Assembly: GCA_023052935.1 (NCBI GenBank)
Contig: CM041292.1
Location: 109,975,147 to 110,039,146, forward strand
Origin: Piezodorus guildinii
Lineage: Eukaryota > Arthropoda > Insecta > Hemiptera > Pentatomidae
Reading direction: 5' to 3'
Length of the DNA stretch: 64,000 bases
Part shown: one piece after another, positions 10,441 to 21,769 of the stretch
How positions within the stretch are numbered: the first letter of the stretch is position 1
Layout of the letters: each line of letters opens with the position of its first letter
The notes under the pieces: model-generated
Told to the model about the DNA's origin: nothing
Database searches by the model: none
Seen by the model: the letters and a program-made list of their open reading frames with translations, nothing else
Made by a program: the position numbers and the translations under genes

Positions 10441-11144
10441 TTTAGTTGATAGTCATGTTAAACATAAGAATGTTTGGTCCTGAAAATATTCTTTTCCAAA
10501 AAATCACAAATAATCATTTTTACTTCATATAAACTAACAAATGAACATCTAATTTCATTTTACTTTCACTTACCTTTATATGAAATATATAGTAAGGGAA
10601 AGTGTTGCTATTTAAAATTTCAGTTTTCGACGAAAATACACGCTTTAGGGTCTCCTGATTCCAAATGGCCAAGTCCCGAAAAAAGGTCTGTGTGTGTGGT
10701 AAGTCTAGCGCAAATACGAAAAATCATACAAAAGTGAAATTTCATATTTAAGACAACTTACAAGGCCCGAGATGTTTCAGCAACTTTTTCATCAAAATCG
10801 GCTAATCAGAAGAGTCACTTTATAACATGCATTTTGCACCTTTATATGATTTTCTCAAAAACCGCTCTAACGATTTTGATTAAACTATATTGATGTAAAT
10901 TTTAATGGGCTTTAATATGATATAGGTTTCATTCTGATTAATATAGTCTGGCAGGACTTAAATGGCGATCTTTTAAATGTTTTCCTTTAATTGTGTTCAT
11001 TCAAAAAGATTACCCATATCATCTAAATGACACTAATTAAGTACGCTTAAAATATACAAGTAGGACAAAGGGCCTAGCCGGATAAGCATGTGAGATCTGC
11101 CCCCGCGTGTATTAGAACCAAATTTATACCATTGAGTCACACCT

Positions 11145-11646
11145 ATGAGAAACTACCTTACGCAAATTTTTAGCCCCTTAATCCTAACGGGAGGGAAGTT
11201 ATGGAGGGGGGGAAGAAAAAACAAAACAAATTGTTTTCTCCTGAACAGCTCAACCTATTTTCACGAGAAAAAAAAAAATATGTTATGGACTTTACAAGTA
11301 GGTTTCAAAAAATATTTTTTTAAAGTTTTTTCCACGAAAATGCTGGTCAAAATTTTTTTTTGAATTTTTCAAAAAAATATTTTCTGGTTATGATGGTTTG
11401 GTACACCTCCAATTTTTCGTTACTTTATTTCATTGGAGGGTCCTCCATAACATATATTTTTTTCAATTTTATTGCAAGTGTACCCCATGGTGAAAAATAA
11501 CAAAAACAACATTTTCTACTGAACGGATCAACCGAATTTCACGAAAAAAATATATGTTAATGGTTTTCTAAAAGAGTTTCAAAAAACATTTTTTTAAATT
11601 TTTTATTTCGAAAATGTGAGTCAATATTTTTATTTTTATTTTTTTT
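11145..11646 (+). repeat. Diverged roughly 250-bp tandem units
   Basis: Two diverged units are visible at about 11190-11390 and 11440-11640. Each carries a C(T)GAACxG(C/A)TCAACC block, ACGAAAAAAA, then TTTCAAAAAA(C/T)ATTTTTTTAAA, and a GGTTTGGTAC or GGATTTGTAC block. A third related unit forms the left arm of the next element. It looks like old satellite-like or transposon-end sequence. Confidence 0.55.
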
Positions 11647-11710
11647 AATTATTGTGGATTTGTACAGCAACAATTTGTTGCTCATTTGATTCATTAGAGG
11701 GTCCTGCACA

Positions 11711-11781
<71 letters not shown>

Positions 11782-12676
11782 GAGTTGATCTAAAATGTAC
11801 CAAATAGTGAAAAATAAAAAAAATAAAAAAAAAGCAGCATTTTTTCAGCTCTCTGAGTAGTAGCTGGTCACGCATGAAGAGTAGGGATAGAGCTGTAGGA
11901 TCGTAATGTCATTAGATATTACTTACACACTATGCACATACATACTATTTATTATAAATGTCGTCTCATATCACTATTACTGTTGTTCATTTTGTAACAG
12001 ATTGTAATATATCTCAATAAATAAATAAAAGTTAAAAATAAATTATTATAAATATCTTATATCGGATGGAATATACTTTTTTTTGTTTTTATTTCATTTT
12101 TTTGACTTAGATAACTACTACATAGCACTATATGCTATATTTATACAAAACATAACTACAAAGATTTTTTAATATAAATGTTTTCATATTATTATATGTT
12201 AATCTAAAAAGATATGATGTCAGACTTGAAGAAGACGCTCATAAAATTTCCGAAAAAAAAAAACCACTATCTTCGTTAACAAATGAAATTATTCTGTTTT
12301 TTACGAACATTAAAAAATATTTATTCTTTAATTATTGTCTATCTATCTAATTAACCTGAAGTAGCAAAAAATATTGGTATTTTTATTTATTTTTTAACGA
12401 TCATTCCATACATCAGTATAAATAATAGGTATAATAAATAGTACGTATGTGCATAGTGTGTAAGTAATATCTAATGACATTACGATCCTACAGCTCTATC
12501 CCTACTCTTCATGCGTGACCAGCTACTACACAGAGAGCTGAACAAATGCTGCTTTTTTTTTATTTTTCACTATTTGGTACATTTTAGATCAACTCGAAAA
12601 AAAATATATATTGTGCAGGACCCTCTAATGAATTAAATTAGCAAAAAATTGTTGGTGTACCAATCCACAATAATTT
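11647..12676. mobile_element. Long-terminal-inverted-repeat element, non-coding
   Basis: The left arm (11647-about 11960) and right arm (about 12418-12676) are inverted copies. ATTGTGGATTTGTACAGCA at the left end matches the end of the right arm, and GATCGTAATGTCATTAGATA at 11900 reappears inverted at 12472. The left arm has gained a (TA)n tract (11709-11780), so the arms differ in length. The roughly 460-bp middle is AT-rich with no open frame. It fits a non-autonomous foldback or MITE-like DNA transposon; the superfamily is not identifiable and no clear target duplication was seen. Confidence 0.75.
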
Positions 12677-12979
12677 TTAAAAAAATTTAAAAATAAAAAT
12701 GTTGACTGTAAAAATGTATAATATACCTTTGGAAAGAGAAAGCTTTTAGAAAAAATATTATATGATACACTAAGTTGTAAATAAATAGTAGAATAGAGGA
12801 TAAACTTATTTCTGACTAACAATCTAAATCATATGATTCAAACAAAAATGAATACACGTTTTATTAAAATCAGCATATTTTTTTTTTTTCAAATAAAAGT
12901 ATATTTAATAGTTTTTAAATTGATTTTAACAGTCTAGTAGGTAAGTGAAAGTGGAGTGTTACCCGCACCAGATTATTTA

Positions 12980-14680
12980 CTTCATATAAACTAACAAATA
13001 AATCTCTAATTTCATTTTTTTTTTCTTTCTTTTTTCATGATAATATATATATTCTAATTTAGAAACAAGAAATATTCTTATTGTTATAAATTAATCAGTG
13101 AACGAAGTTTAAGGATTTAGAAAATGACATAGTGCATTACTAATGCTTAGGTTTGCTAACACATTTATACCCATCCTCACTTATTCCTTCAGAAGTTCAA
13201 ATGGCCGTGACACAAATATATGGAATAGTAGCACATTTTTAAATAGTGCTAATTTTCATTAAAATGCAAAGACCTTCACTATTTTTAAGATTTGTCATCA
13301 AAAAGGCAAATTGTTGCTTTTTGAAACTCTTTAGTTCTTGAACAGCAGCCGCTTGACAACAAGCTAATTAGAAGATTTATTTTGTGCCATCTGAAAAAAA
13401 AAAAATGAAAATTCATTAAAAACATAAAATTAAAATATGTAGTTCAACTTCATGTAACTTATTTTCGCAAAATGAAAGGCTCATGTATTACATATAATAA
13501 TTCATATGAAAATATTTTAGTAAGGTTCTTGTGAAATAATAATCTATAAGATAAGTACTATTTTTTCAAACGTAAAAAAAGTAATGTCCCAGAATAAAAA
13601 TTATTTTCCATTTCGTTAAAGAATTTATAGGTTTACCTTTGCAACTTATTTGTTAGGAATTGCAGGTATATTTATAAATCAAAAGACGCTAAAATACATA
13701 ATAAATTCTTATGAATATACACATTACATTCTTTAAAAACTTGTGTAACGGACTTGTGAGAATATTAATATACTTGATTTTTCTAGTGTTTATATTAAAT
13801 TTCACTAAAATACTGCCTAATGAAATTGAAATAACCTTTTTTTTTAACATATGTATTATATATAATTAATGTCGATCAAATAAGTAATCTTATATTAAAG
13901 ATATGATAACTTACTTTTTTATTTATGTATAAAAATATAATATTGTATTATATCTATAATGCCTGTAGGCTTTCGTGTTGTGTTACAGCTAAAATTTGAA
14001 AAACACAGCATTGTGAATGAGTAGTGTTGTTATTTATCTTATGATGTAATAATCCATTCGGTTGTATCAATTATTTAGACATTTATTTCTATAACTAATC
14101 AGGGATATAGATTTATGATTTAAGTTTATTAGTCCATGGGGTTTATTAGTCAAATTAGGTTGCCCTCAAAATAGCCTAAATTTACTCTTTTCTTTTATTA
14201 CACTATGAAAGTTGTCATTCCGAATAACGAAGAAACAAGTACAAAGTATCTCTTATGCTAAAAAATAAAAACAACCGACCGCGAAACAGCAACCTTGATC
14301 AACTGAGGAGTTTATTTATTGCGAATTATAGTATAATATTTTAGCTTTGAAAAAATAATTTATACAGGCTAATCTCCTTATTGTTGCTTATCATAATATT
14401 TGACCTTTTGTTATCCATCAAAAAGATATTTAAAAAAAAAATCTACATATGCAGCAGATGTTTAATTGTACATTGTGTCATAAAACAACGTGTTATCAGA
14501 AGATATCTTTTTTAAGCTTGGCGCTGATTAGTAAGATTAATCGTTTAGCTTCTTATTTAAACAAAATTTGTTGTGTTGACTATAAATAAGCGCATTCATT
14601 AGAATCAAATTAAATTAAATTATGAAATTTAAAGTTAACTTAACACTCAATTAATATATTCTAACAACTAATTTATTTAT
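12980..14680. other. AT-rich intergenic DNA
   Basis: About 1.7 kb with no open frame above 60 codons, no tRNA-like head and no match to the recognised families. Confidence 0.5.
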
Positions 14681-14739
14681 ATATATATATATATATATAT
14701 TATTATTATTATTATTATATATTATATATATATATATAC
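14681..14739. repeat. (TA)n / (TTA)n microsatellite
   Basis: Alternating TA with an embedded TTA run directly abuts the TG end of the LTR-1 copy at 14740. Confidence 0.9.
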
Positions 14740-15500
14740 TGCTATGTTTGACCGGCTGCTTTTCCAAGTCAGCGGTAGCTTCAAAAACTAGCTTACTTGA
14801 TATATTTAATAAATGTATAGATTAATATTGCTGAATCCATTGGATTTATTTTCCAAAGGTATCGTGTTTACCGATCCCAATACGTATATTAACATGCAGA
14901 GTAAGATTAAATTAGACAGGTTTCAATAAATTACATTATTATTTAAATTAACTTAAACATATACAATCTATTTACACAATGCCTGATAATACTGAGGGAC
15001 ATTGCAGTTAACCTTGCCATACAGCATTACAATAAAGAAATACCTTTAAAACACTCAGTCCGCTGGCGAAGGTGGAGCAGTCTTAGACGTCCCTCCTCGG
15101 CTTCATCCTCCAGCTACTCTCGGACACCGAGGGACCTCTCCTCTTCTTGTGGATGGAACTCGAGACTCTTCTCTTGCTGGACTTTAACTGCCTCTTCTTG
15201 TGGATGGACCACCCTCGTCACTTACAAAAATTATATAAATATATTTTTTTGTATATTGCCGATCTTGGTCATAACAAAGGGAAGCGAAGCTGATATGGGA
15301 AGTGCCCGGGGTCGGCGTAAACCTTTATCATAAGTGTTCCTATCTCTATTCCAGGCCTAATATTCTTGTCGGCTGCCGCTGGGGCTCTAGGAAGTTTCCC
15401 GTGGTATCGCGGGAGTGGCCCATTGGAGAATCCAAGGGGGGCAGGTAAACGCCCTTTGAATTTTCGCCGACCTAGGCTTCTCAATATTTATGTAATTCAC
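14740..15500. mobile_element. LTR-1 copy (probable solo LTR, one end lost)
   Basis: It begins TGCTATGTTTGACCGGCTGC inside a (TA)n tract and stays collinear with the copy at 18109-19632. Shared parts include the AATACTGAGGGACATT, GGCGAAGGTGGAGCAGTC and TTCATCCTCCAGC blocks, the GC-rich centre and a CTTCTCAATATTTAT segment. The far terminus (ending CA in the other copies) is not recognisable here. No protein-coding capacity. The 71-codon frames near 15370-15580 are within the element and not genes. Confidence 0.65.
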
Positions 15501-16270
15501 ATAATAATTATTCCCTCTTATATTATATTAATTATACACTCTTCAATCCTTTCCTCTCGCCATTGCCTTTTCTATGCCTAATATGATGTTCGCCCGATCT
15601 ACTTTTTCCCTTTTTTATTTTATTTAATAAAATATTTCTGATGAAGTTGAAGGATGCTGTATTTTGAGCAACCCAATATAGTCAGGCAGCACTACACTAT
15701 AAATAATGTATTTCCTCTCTAGTCCCTCTACCTTTCCTTAAATTCCTTTGACATTCTATGAACTCAATAATATTATTATTTTTCGCTTCTGGACCTTTCT
15801 CCGTAAAAACTGATCGGTTCTACTTCTTTTATAATATTGATCACCATGACTTTTTTTTAAATTAAAATTTGGTTGAAGATGTTTGATTTCAATTTTTCAT
15901 TTAAATTTAGCAAATTTTTAGGATTGTATTTAGGATTGTAACTCGATCCAATGATTTTTATAATATAACTCTTATTTTTTTAATGTAAATTCAGAAAGTG
16001 TGACGTGCATTTTCCTACCAGCCCCTGATGCGTGTCGTAAATATGGATAGCGAATTGATTACAAGTAATATGCTGCTCTGTCATGATAGAGCACGTACAA
16101 AGAATCCACCGGATGACGGATGTTTAGCAAAGTCAACCTGACTGCTAATAATGACATTTGATTTATGTCCATTCATAAAACCATGAAATTATTCTTTTTA
16201 TTTTTATAGGGCTGTAATTTTATGGTATTTTAATTATCTCTTTACCGAACTTGTTCAAGCTATTTTTATT
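15501..16270. other. Intergenic DNA with a mariner-like terminal piece
   Basis: Mostly plain AT-rich DNA. At about 15645-15692 the minus strand reads TATTGGGTTGCTCAAAATAC, resembling a mariner terminal repeat. A close relative lies in the opposite orientation at about 31095-31130. No transposase remnant accompanies either. Confidence 0.45.
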
Positions 16271-17123
16271 TTCACTTACCTATATATGAAATAGACAGTA
16301 AGGGAAAGTATTGCGATCGCGAAAATTTTCGAATTCCAGTTTTCAATGTAAATACACCTTTTAAGGTCCCCTGAGTCCAAATGACCAAGTCCCGCATAAA
16401 GGTCTGTGTGTTTAGTCTAGTGAGCAAACAAAAAGTCCTATGAAACTGAAATTTTATATGTAAGACAAATATACACCCAAGATTTTACAGCAAAACTTTC
16501 ATCAAAATCAGATAATCAGAAGAGCCACTTTATACTGTACATTTTGAGCCTATTTACGATTTTCTCAAAAACAGCTCTAACGATTTTTATGAAACTCGCT
16601 ATATGGATGTAAAATTTGACGGGCTTTAATATCATGTAGGTTTCATTCCGATTGAAATAGTTTGACAGAACCTTAATGCCGATTTTTCAAAATTTCTTCC
16701 TTTAAAGTACCTTTAATTTTGAAGATTTAAAAAAATAAGGCAAACCATCTTATGAGAATTGATAAATAACTAAAGGAGAAAAGTGCAAAAATATTTTTTT
16801 ATGCGATTTTGTTTTTGTTTTGAAAATTACAACAGAAATATAGATGTATAATATATCGTTCGAAAGCTAAAGATTTTAGAAAAAATACTATCATTTACAC
16901 AAAATTCTAAAAGTTAACGGAGGGTGATGGAAAGCTAATAAAACAAACTGATTATTGTAGATAATATTATAATTGATTATTTAATAAAACACATGTTTCT
17001 ATTCAAATTTAATTTAGTTTTTTCTTTGACAATTTATTTTAATCTCTAAATGTATTTAAAAACTTCTGAAATTGACTTTAAAAACGGAGGCAAGTGAAAG
17101 TCGTGTGTTGCGTGCACCAGATT
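16271..17123 (+). repeat. CTR repeat, uninterrupted copy (about 853 bp)
   Basis: It runs from TTCACTTACCTATATATG to GCAAGTGAAAGTCGTGTG and GCACCAGATT. Internal landmarks shared by all copies are GGTCCCCTGAGTCCAAAT, CAGAAGAGCCACTTTATA, TTTCTCAAAAACAGCTCTAAC and GGGCTTTAATATCATGTAGG, then a late TATAATATATCGTTCGAAAG block. No open frame. It serves as the reference for the other CTR copies. Class unknown. Confidence 0.8.
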
Positions 17124-17434
17124 TCTTTATTTTATAGCTCCATTGTTCAACATCAAGCAAATTTTATTTGTTTTGATAATATTGACAATATTTTTAGGGT
17201 ACATTAGTTGCAAAAGAGTTACTCGAAAACTGACCATAAAAATGTCAGAATTGTATTAGGTACAGAAAATCGTCTTAATGCCTTTTTGTGAGTAGGAGAA
17301 TTAACTTGTTAGCTATATTCGGCAGGGCCGTTTTTAATACTACTTAAAACAAATTACATCAATGCATACCGTAAATATACCTATGCAATATTTAACGCAA
17401 CTGGATTGTTAAAGTGAAACCAAAATATATTAAA
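17124..17434. other. Intergenic DNA
   Basis: Nothing recognised between the CTR copy and the Helitron-like end. Confidence 0.45.
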
Positions 17435-17690
17435 CTAGCGAACCGCCCTTGATTCGCACGGCTGCAATTTGAATGTGGGGGTGATTTATGTTTAAAAAAG
17501 TTCATTTCGACTAATTAAAAGTTTATTACTTTGGGGTTATGAGTTCATCGCAACGAAAAGTGCACTTAACAAGAAAGTATTATGTTTATTTATAACGTCT
17601 ATTAATTCTTATATTTAATCATCAGCAGAAATTAGAAACGTAAATTGAACATGAAATAAAAAAATAGTTATGTTTATTTATTTGTTATGC
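17435..17690 (-). mobile_element. Helitron-like 3' end fragment
   Basis: In minus-strand sense it ends in a hairpin-like CCGTGCGAATCAAGGG then CTAG at 17438-17435, followed by T, which is the Helitron 3' rule. The body is related to the 3' part of 29984-30543 and to 57776-57990 and 59560-59725. The 5' part is missing. Confidence 0.65.
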
Positions 17691-17699
17691 ATGTATTCT

Positions 17700-18065
17700 A
17701 TTTTATTGGAATTCGGAATTCGATAACCAACTATAGGAGAAAATAGCAAAAGTATTTTTATTGCAATTTTTTGTTTTTGAACATAAGAACAGTAACATAC
17801 ATGTATAATATACCGTTGGAAAGCTAAAGATTTTAGAAAAAATATTATCTCATACACAAGGTTGTAAATGTTAATAAAGAGTGATGAAAAACTGATTATT
17901 TTAGATAATAATATAATACGATTTTTAACACACATTTCTACAGAAATTCAATTTAATTAATTTTTTAATGGTTTCACTCATTTTTATCTCTAACTGTATT
18001 TGAAAATTCTGTAATCGATTTTATAAACGGAGGAAAGTGAAAGCGTGTGTTGCCCGCACCAGATT
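17700..18065 (+). repeat. CTR repeat, 3' half
   Basis: It contains the late CTR block ATAATATACCGTTGGAAAGC and AGATTTTAGAAAAAATATTA. It ends GGAAAGTGAAAGCGTGTGTT and GCCCGCACCAGATT at 18065. Confidence 0.75.
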
Positions 18066-18330
18066 TTTTTTTAAATTATATAAATGTAAAAATAATTATA
18101 AACAGTATTGCTATGTTTTTGACCGGCTGCTTTTCTAAGGCAGGTTACCTTCAAAAACTAGATTAGTTGATATCCTTAATCGATATATAAACTATATTTA
18201 ATAAAACTATTGGATTTCCTTTTCAAAGGTTTCGTGTTTACCAATCCCAGTAGGTGGCATGCAGGATAAGATTAAATTAGACATGTTTTAGTAACTGACA
18301 TTATTGTTTAAACTAACTTAAACATACACA

Positions 18331-19017
18331 ATCTTTTTTTTATCATATTTTATTGTTTTTTTACAACTGTATTTACAAATGCAATTAGTTAAATAGGTGA
18401 CACAATAATAAGCATGAACAGACACGTGAAGAAGCTACCCAGTGTGATATTTAGGTCTTTATGGATGAATTTATTAGTTGCAAAGTAAAGAGCATTGAGG
18501 ATTTTTCTTAGGATTTTGGATTGCAAGAATTGGATGCGGGAGGAGTTTGATAGTTTAGTGGACCCCCATAGCTTAATGCCATAGGTCCAATTAGGTCGGA
18601 TAATGGTTATGTAAATGAGTCTTTTGTAGTAAATAGGCAGTTTTGATCGTTTGTCGATTAAGTGTTGTAGTAAGCGGTATCTGCGGGCAGTTTCTTGTCG
18701 TTTCAGTCTAGTGTGAGGATTCCTAGTAAGGCTCTCTAAATGGATTATTATGGATTATATATGGATTATGATAAAATTTAGGCTTCTCTAAATGAAGTCC
18801 AAGGTAACGGATCTGTTCAACAGGGATTAGTGGAATGTTGCTAAAGGATACAGTAGGACAGGTAGTCATAGGTTTGCGACGAAGGGTAAAGGTAATTTGA
18901 TGGGATTTATTAGGATTGATTTTAATTCTCCATTTATGACACCATTCTTCAATGGATAGGGTGTGAGACTGAAGAGTTTATGATGCAACTGTTGGGTCAT
19001 TACTAACGGATAACACA
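18331..19017 (-). pseudogene. LINE-A-family 3' fragment, 5'-truncated insertion
   Basis: The minus strand carries the 3' UTR (with CTACCCAGTGTGAT) and the C-terminal part of ORF2, recognisable by blocks corresponding to RLTW, LKRQETAR and the Y-L-I-Y-x-T-I region, interrupted near 18730-18780. It is flanked by AAACATACACAATCT and AAACATATACAATCT, a 15-bp target duplication with one mismatch. The T-run at 18331 is its poly(A). Confidence 0.8.
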
Positions 19018-19362
19018 CAAAACATATACAATCTATTTACATAATCCTGAGAATACTGAGGGACATTATAGTTAAACTTGCCATACAATATTACAGTTAA
19101 AGAAAATACCTTTAAAACACTTAGTCGGCTGGCGAAGGTGGAATCAGTCTTAAGATTCATCCTCCAGCGGCTCTACGACCCCCGGCGAACATCGCTTCTT
19201 CTTGAGGATTGACCTCGGCTGTTCTTTTCACGTGGATAGGACTTGACTTCTCGTGGCTGGAATAAGATTGACTTCGATTTTCCTTTCTCGTGCTCGACAC
19301 CTCGGCAGGGCTGATATGGGAAGTCCGGCCTTTGTCCAGGCTAGTAGCGTACCGCGGGGGGC

Positions 19363-19508
19363 AGCCCACAGACAGCCCCAGCCCACAGACAGCCCCAGCC
19401 CACGTACAGCCCCAGCCCACAGACAGCCCCAGCCCACAGACAGCCCCAGCCCACAGACAGCCCCAGCCCACGGACAGCCCCAGCCCACAGACAGCCCCAG
19501 CCCACGTA
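19363..19508. repeat. 17-bp GC-rich minisatellite
   Basis: Eight or more units of consensus ACAGCCCCAGCCCACAG, 17 bp apart, with variants CGTAC and CGGAC at one position. Because 17 is not a multiple of 3, all frames stay open and give artificial repeat peptides on both strands. The array lies inside the LTR-1 copy and is absent from the LTR-1 copies at 14740 and 45704. Confidence 0.95.
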
Positions 19509-19729
19509 CAATCCATGGGGGTTTGGGAAATGGCTTTTGACTTTTGCCGATAAAGCTTATTAATATTTATTCAATTAATAAAATAAGTAGCCAATCCTAA
19601 CTTACTCCCCTCATTATCCTCAATACGTTACAGTATTAGTTTAAAACAACTTTTCCTTTATTTTAGAAACTTACGTACGATTTGGTGCATAATATTTTTT
19701 TTTTTAAATCTTGCCTACTGTATGGAAGT

Positions 19730-20045
19730 ATATAACCTGTACCATCACCACAAATCACCATAATCTACCTATCAACAATATTACAAATAACATTTGTGCA
19801 TAAGTTTATGCGCTTATAACATCTTTCTATTAGATTGTCCGTTATTATTGCATATTACCTCTTCTAAAAATCTTGCGCTTTCCAAAGGTAAGTTACTACT
19901 TATATTTCAGGAATAATGTTTTGATGACTTGGCCACAGAAAGTTTATTTTTCCTGTTTAAAGAAAAGCTGAATTGAAATGAATTTTACCTATAAACAATC
20001 TTCTAAATGATGGTGAAAACGTATCAAAATCCGTCCAGTGGTGCT
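19730..20045 (-). mobile_element. Helitron-like 5' region
   Basis: On the minus strand it matches the 5' half of 29984-30543, with GGTTACCGCTAACTACTTC, then ACGGATTTTGATACG and the TTTAGAAGATTG and AAAATAAAC region. It continues into the palindrome at 20046-20193. The 60480-60890 region is a parallel copy. Confidence 0.6.
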
Positions 20046-20095
20046 GAAGTAGTTAGCGGTAACCAAAATCCCGTTATTATATTATATATAATATA

Positions 20096-20143
<48 letters not shown>

Positions 20144-20193
20144 TATATTATATATAATATAATAACGGGATTTTGGTTACCGCTAACTACTTC
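20046..20193. repeat. Perfect 148-bp palindrome of Helitron-like 5' ends
   Basis: The left arm starts GAAGTAGTTAGCGGTAACC; the right arm ends GGTTACCGCTAACTACTTC. The centre is a (TA)n run. All positions I compared pair about the midpoint 20119.5, so the arms are 74 bp with no loop. Confidence 0.9.
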
Positions 20194-20210
20194 ATATATA
20201 TATATATATA

Positions 20211-20249
<39 letters not shown>

Positions 20250-20275
20250 AGAGAGAGAGAGAGAGAGAGAGAAGA
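20194..20275. repeat. (TA)n, (CT)n, (GA)n compound microsatellite
   Basis: Runs of TA, then CTCTCTCTCTCT, TA again, then GAGAGAGAGAGAGAGA. The CT and GA blocks are inverted relative to each other around a TA centre. Confidence 0.95.
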
Positions 20276-21130
20276 TATTATTTTCTATCGTCTATATCTA
20301 TCGTTGTGGTGTTTCCGAGATTTTTCGCAACACATCCTAGGCATTTAAAGTTTACTAATTCTGAGCGCAAAGTAGTCACACAAAATTGGTGAAACTGAAG
20401 TCATACGCACCCGTTTAAGTTCAAATTATTGGAAATATCCATATGATTATATAACATATATATATATTTCTTCCTGCAAGATAAACATTATCAATATGCG
20501 TTGATAAATAATTCCGGTTCTTAGTTAATGATATACAGTGACTAGATAAATTAAAATGTCTATAATTAAGTAGATAGCATGAATTGTGACCAGCATTGCC
20601 ATTCTTCGACCGTAAGGAAGTTGAGAAGTTGATCCATAGTTGAAGGCAATTGTAATATAGCTCTAGAGGACTTGAATACAAACTCAAAGTTTAGCATTGT
20701 GCCCCGCAACTGTGACCCTTTTCAATGTATATTAGATCCTCTAGATTTTTTCTTTACTCTGGTGTGTGCATACCGTTTTATTGGGGAAACCGTGAATATT
20801 TAGCTATCGTTTTTTTAACGGTGGTCGATTTATTTTATGGTGATTGTATAAAACAAACTTTCTTATGTACCTTGTCAATCTAACATCATGCATTTCAAAA
20901 CATTCAAGTTCGTTATTATTTTGCTTAAAGCCAAGTTACTTATAAGTACTTCTTTGAGAAAAAAGTGAAGTGTAACGATCTTGTTCATAATAAATTTATT
21001 TGAATGAAATATTTCTTTTAGCTCCCAAGTTTTATTTAATGTTCAAATACATTTTTTGGCTCTGAACCATCGAAAAAGAAAAAAAAAATTACTACATTAC
21101 AATGGTTTGGTTAAAGTCGTAAAACAGCAA
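20276..21130. other. AT-rich intergenic DNA
   Basis: No coding signal. The 88-codon minus frame at 20421-20687 has no motif, splice support or repeat relationship that I can see. Confidence 0.45.
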
Positions 21131-21250
21131 TTTTCAGATTACGAAATTTGTTTTCTTATAACAAATATGTTCCATTACATGATCATAAAATTGAAGTCCC
21201 ACGATAACAACAATATTCAACTAACTTTTTACTTTCATTTACCTATATAT

Positions 21251-21298
21251 TGTTTATTTTAACGTCACTTTATGCTACTATGGCTAATCGGACGATGT
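21251..21298 (-). mobile_element. SINE-1 3' tail fragment
   Basis: It matches only the last 48 bases of SINE-1 (AACGTCACTTTATGCTACTA and GGCTAATCGGACGATG). Confidence 0.75.
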
Positions 21299-21490
21299 TC
21301 GATTTTCTTCAGATGTGATATGGCTATTTTAATTTTCTTTAGTTATTTCTATATTGAAAAAAATGACAAAATCAGGGATTGAGAAAGTTATAAGGAGATT
21401 AAATATGTTTTGAATGAAAATAAATATTCGATTATTATAAGTTTTTAGTGAATTTCCTTTGATATCTTTAGCTCGAATCGTGTTGGTCGA

Positions 21491-21769
21491 TTTATTTATT
21501 TAACGTGCCTCTATGCTATTGTGGCTAATCGGACGACGCTACAGTGGGAGTCCTAAATTTTGCCTATCCAGGTTTTATTAGGATAGGGATCTTTAACGAG
21601 TACCTGACATCGCACAGGCTCGGGACCACCTTTTAACGTCCCCTCCGAAGGACGGCGTAACTAAGGATTGTTTACTCCCATTAAAAAATCCTAGGACCAC
21701 CTGCGGATTTGACCCGTTACCTTTTGCATGGGAGGCTGTTACGCTAGCCACCCAGCTACAAGTGATCCC
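21491..21769 (-). mobile_element. SINE-1 copy, full length
   Basis: In sense order: a tRNA-like head ending at 21769 (GGGATCACTTGTAGC, then CGGGTCAAATCCG), the junction CCTAGGATTTTTTAATGG, and the central CCGTCCTTCGGAGGGGACG block. The GGCAAAATTTAGGACTCCC body and a tail of TTAAATAAATAAA follow. Confidence 0.85.

Larger units (their letters stand above)
10564..12974 (+). repeat. CTR repeat copy split by nested insertions
   Basis: The 5' part (TTTCACTTACC at 10564 to about 11050) and the 3' part (about 12690 to GGTAAGTGAAAG at 12940 and ACCCGCACCAGATT at 12974) correspond to the two halves of the uninterrupted copy at 16271-17123. Between them sit about 1.6 kb of other repeats (11145-12676). 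The family has inverted CACTTACC/GGTAAGTG sequence near its ends and no coding capacity. Its class is unknown. Confidence 0.7.
18109..19632. mobile_element. LTR-1 copy (probable solo LTR) with nested LINE and minisatellite
   Basis: It starts TGCTATGTTTTTGACC and ends CCTCAATACGTTACA, flanked by GTAT at 18105-18108 and 19633-19636. TG...CA ends and a 4-bp duplication are typical of LTR retrotransposon integration, and target choice in TA-rich DNA resembles some Gypsy-type integrases (inference). A 5'-truncated LINE-A-type insertion (18331-19017) and the 17-bp minisatellite (19363-19508) account for its extra length. No internal retrotransposon genes are seen. Confidence 0.65.

Noticed and set aside
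19157..19553. Gly/Trp-rich or Pro/Ser-rich repeat proteins
   Set aside because: They come from the 17-bp minisatellite, which leaves every frame open.
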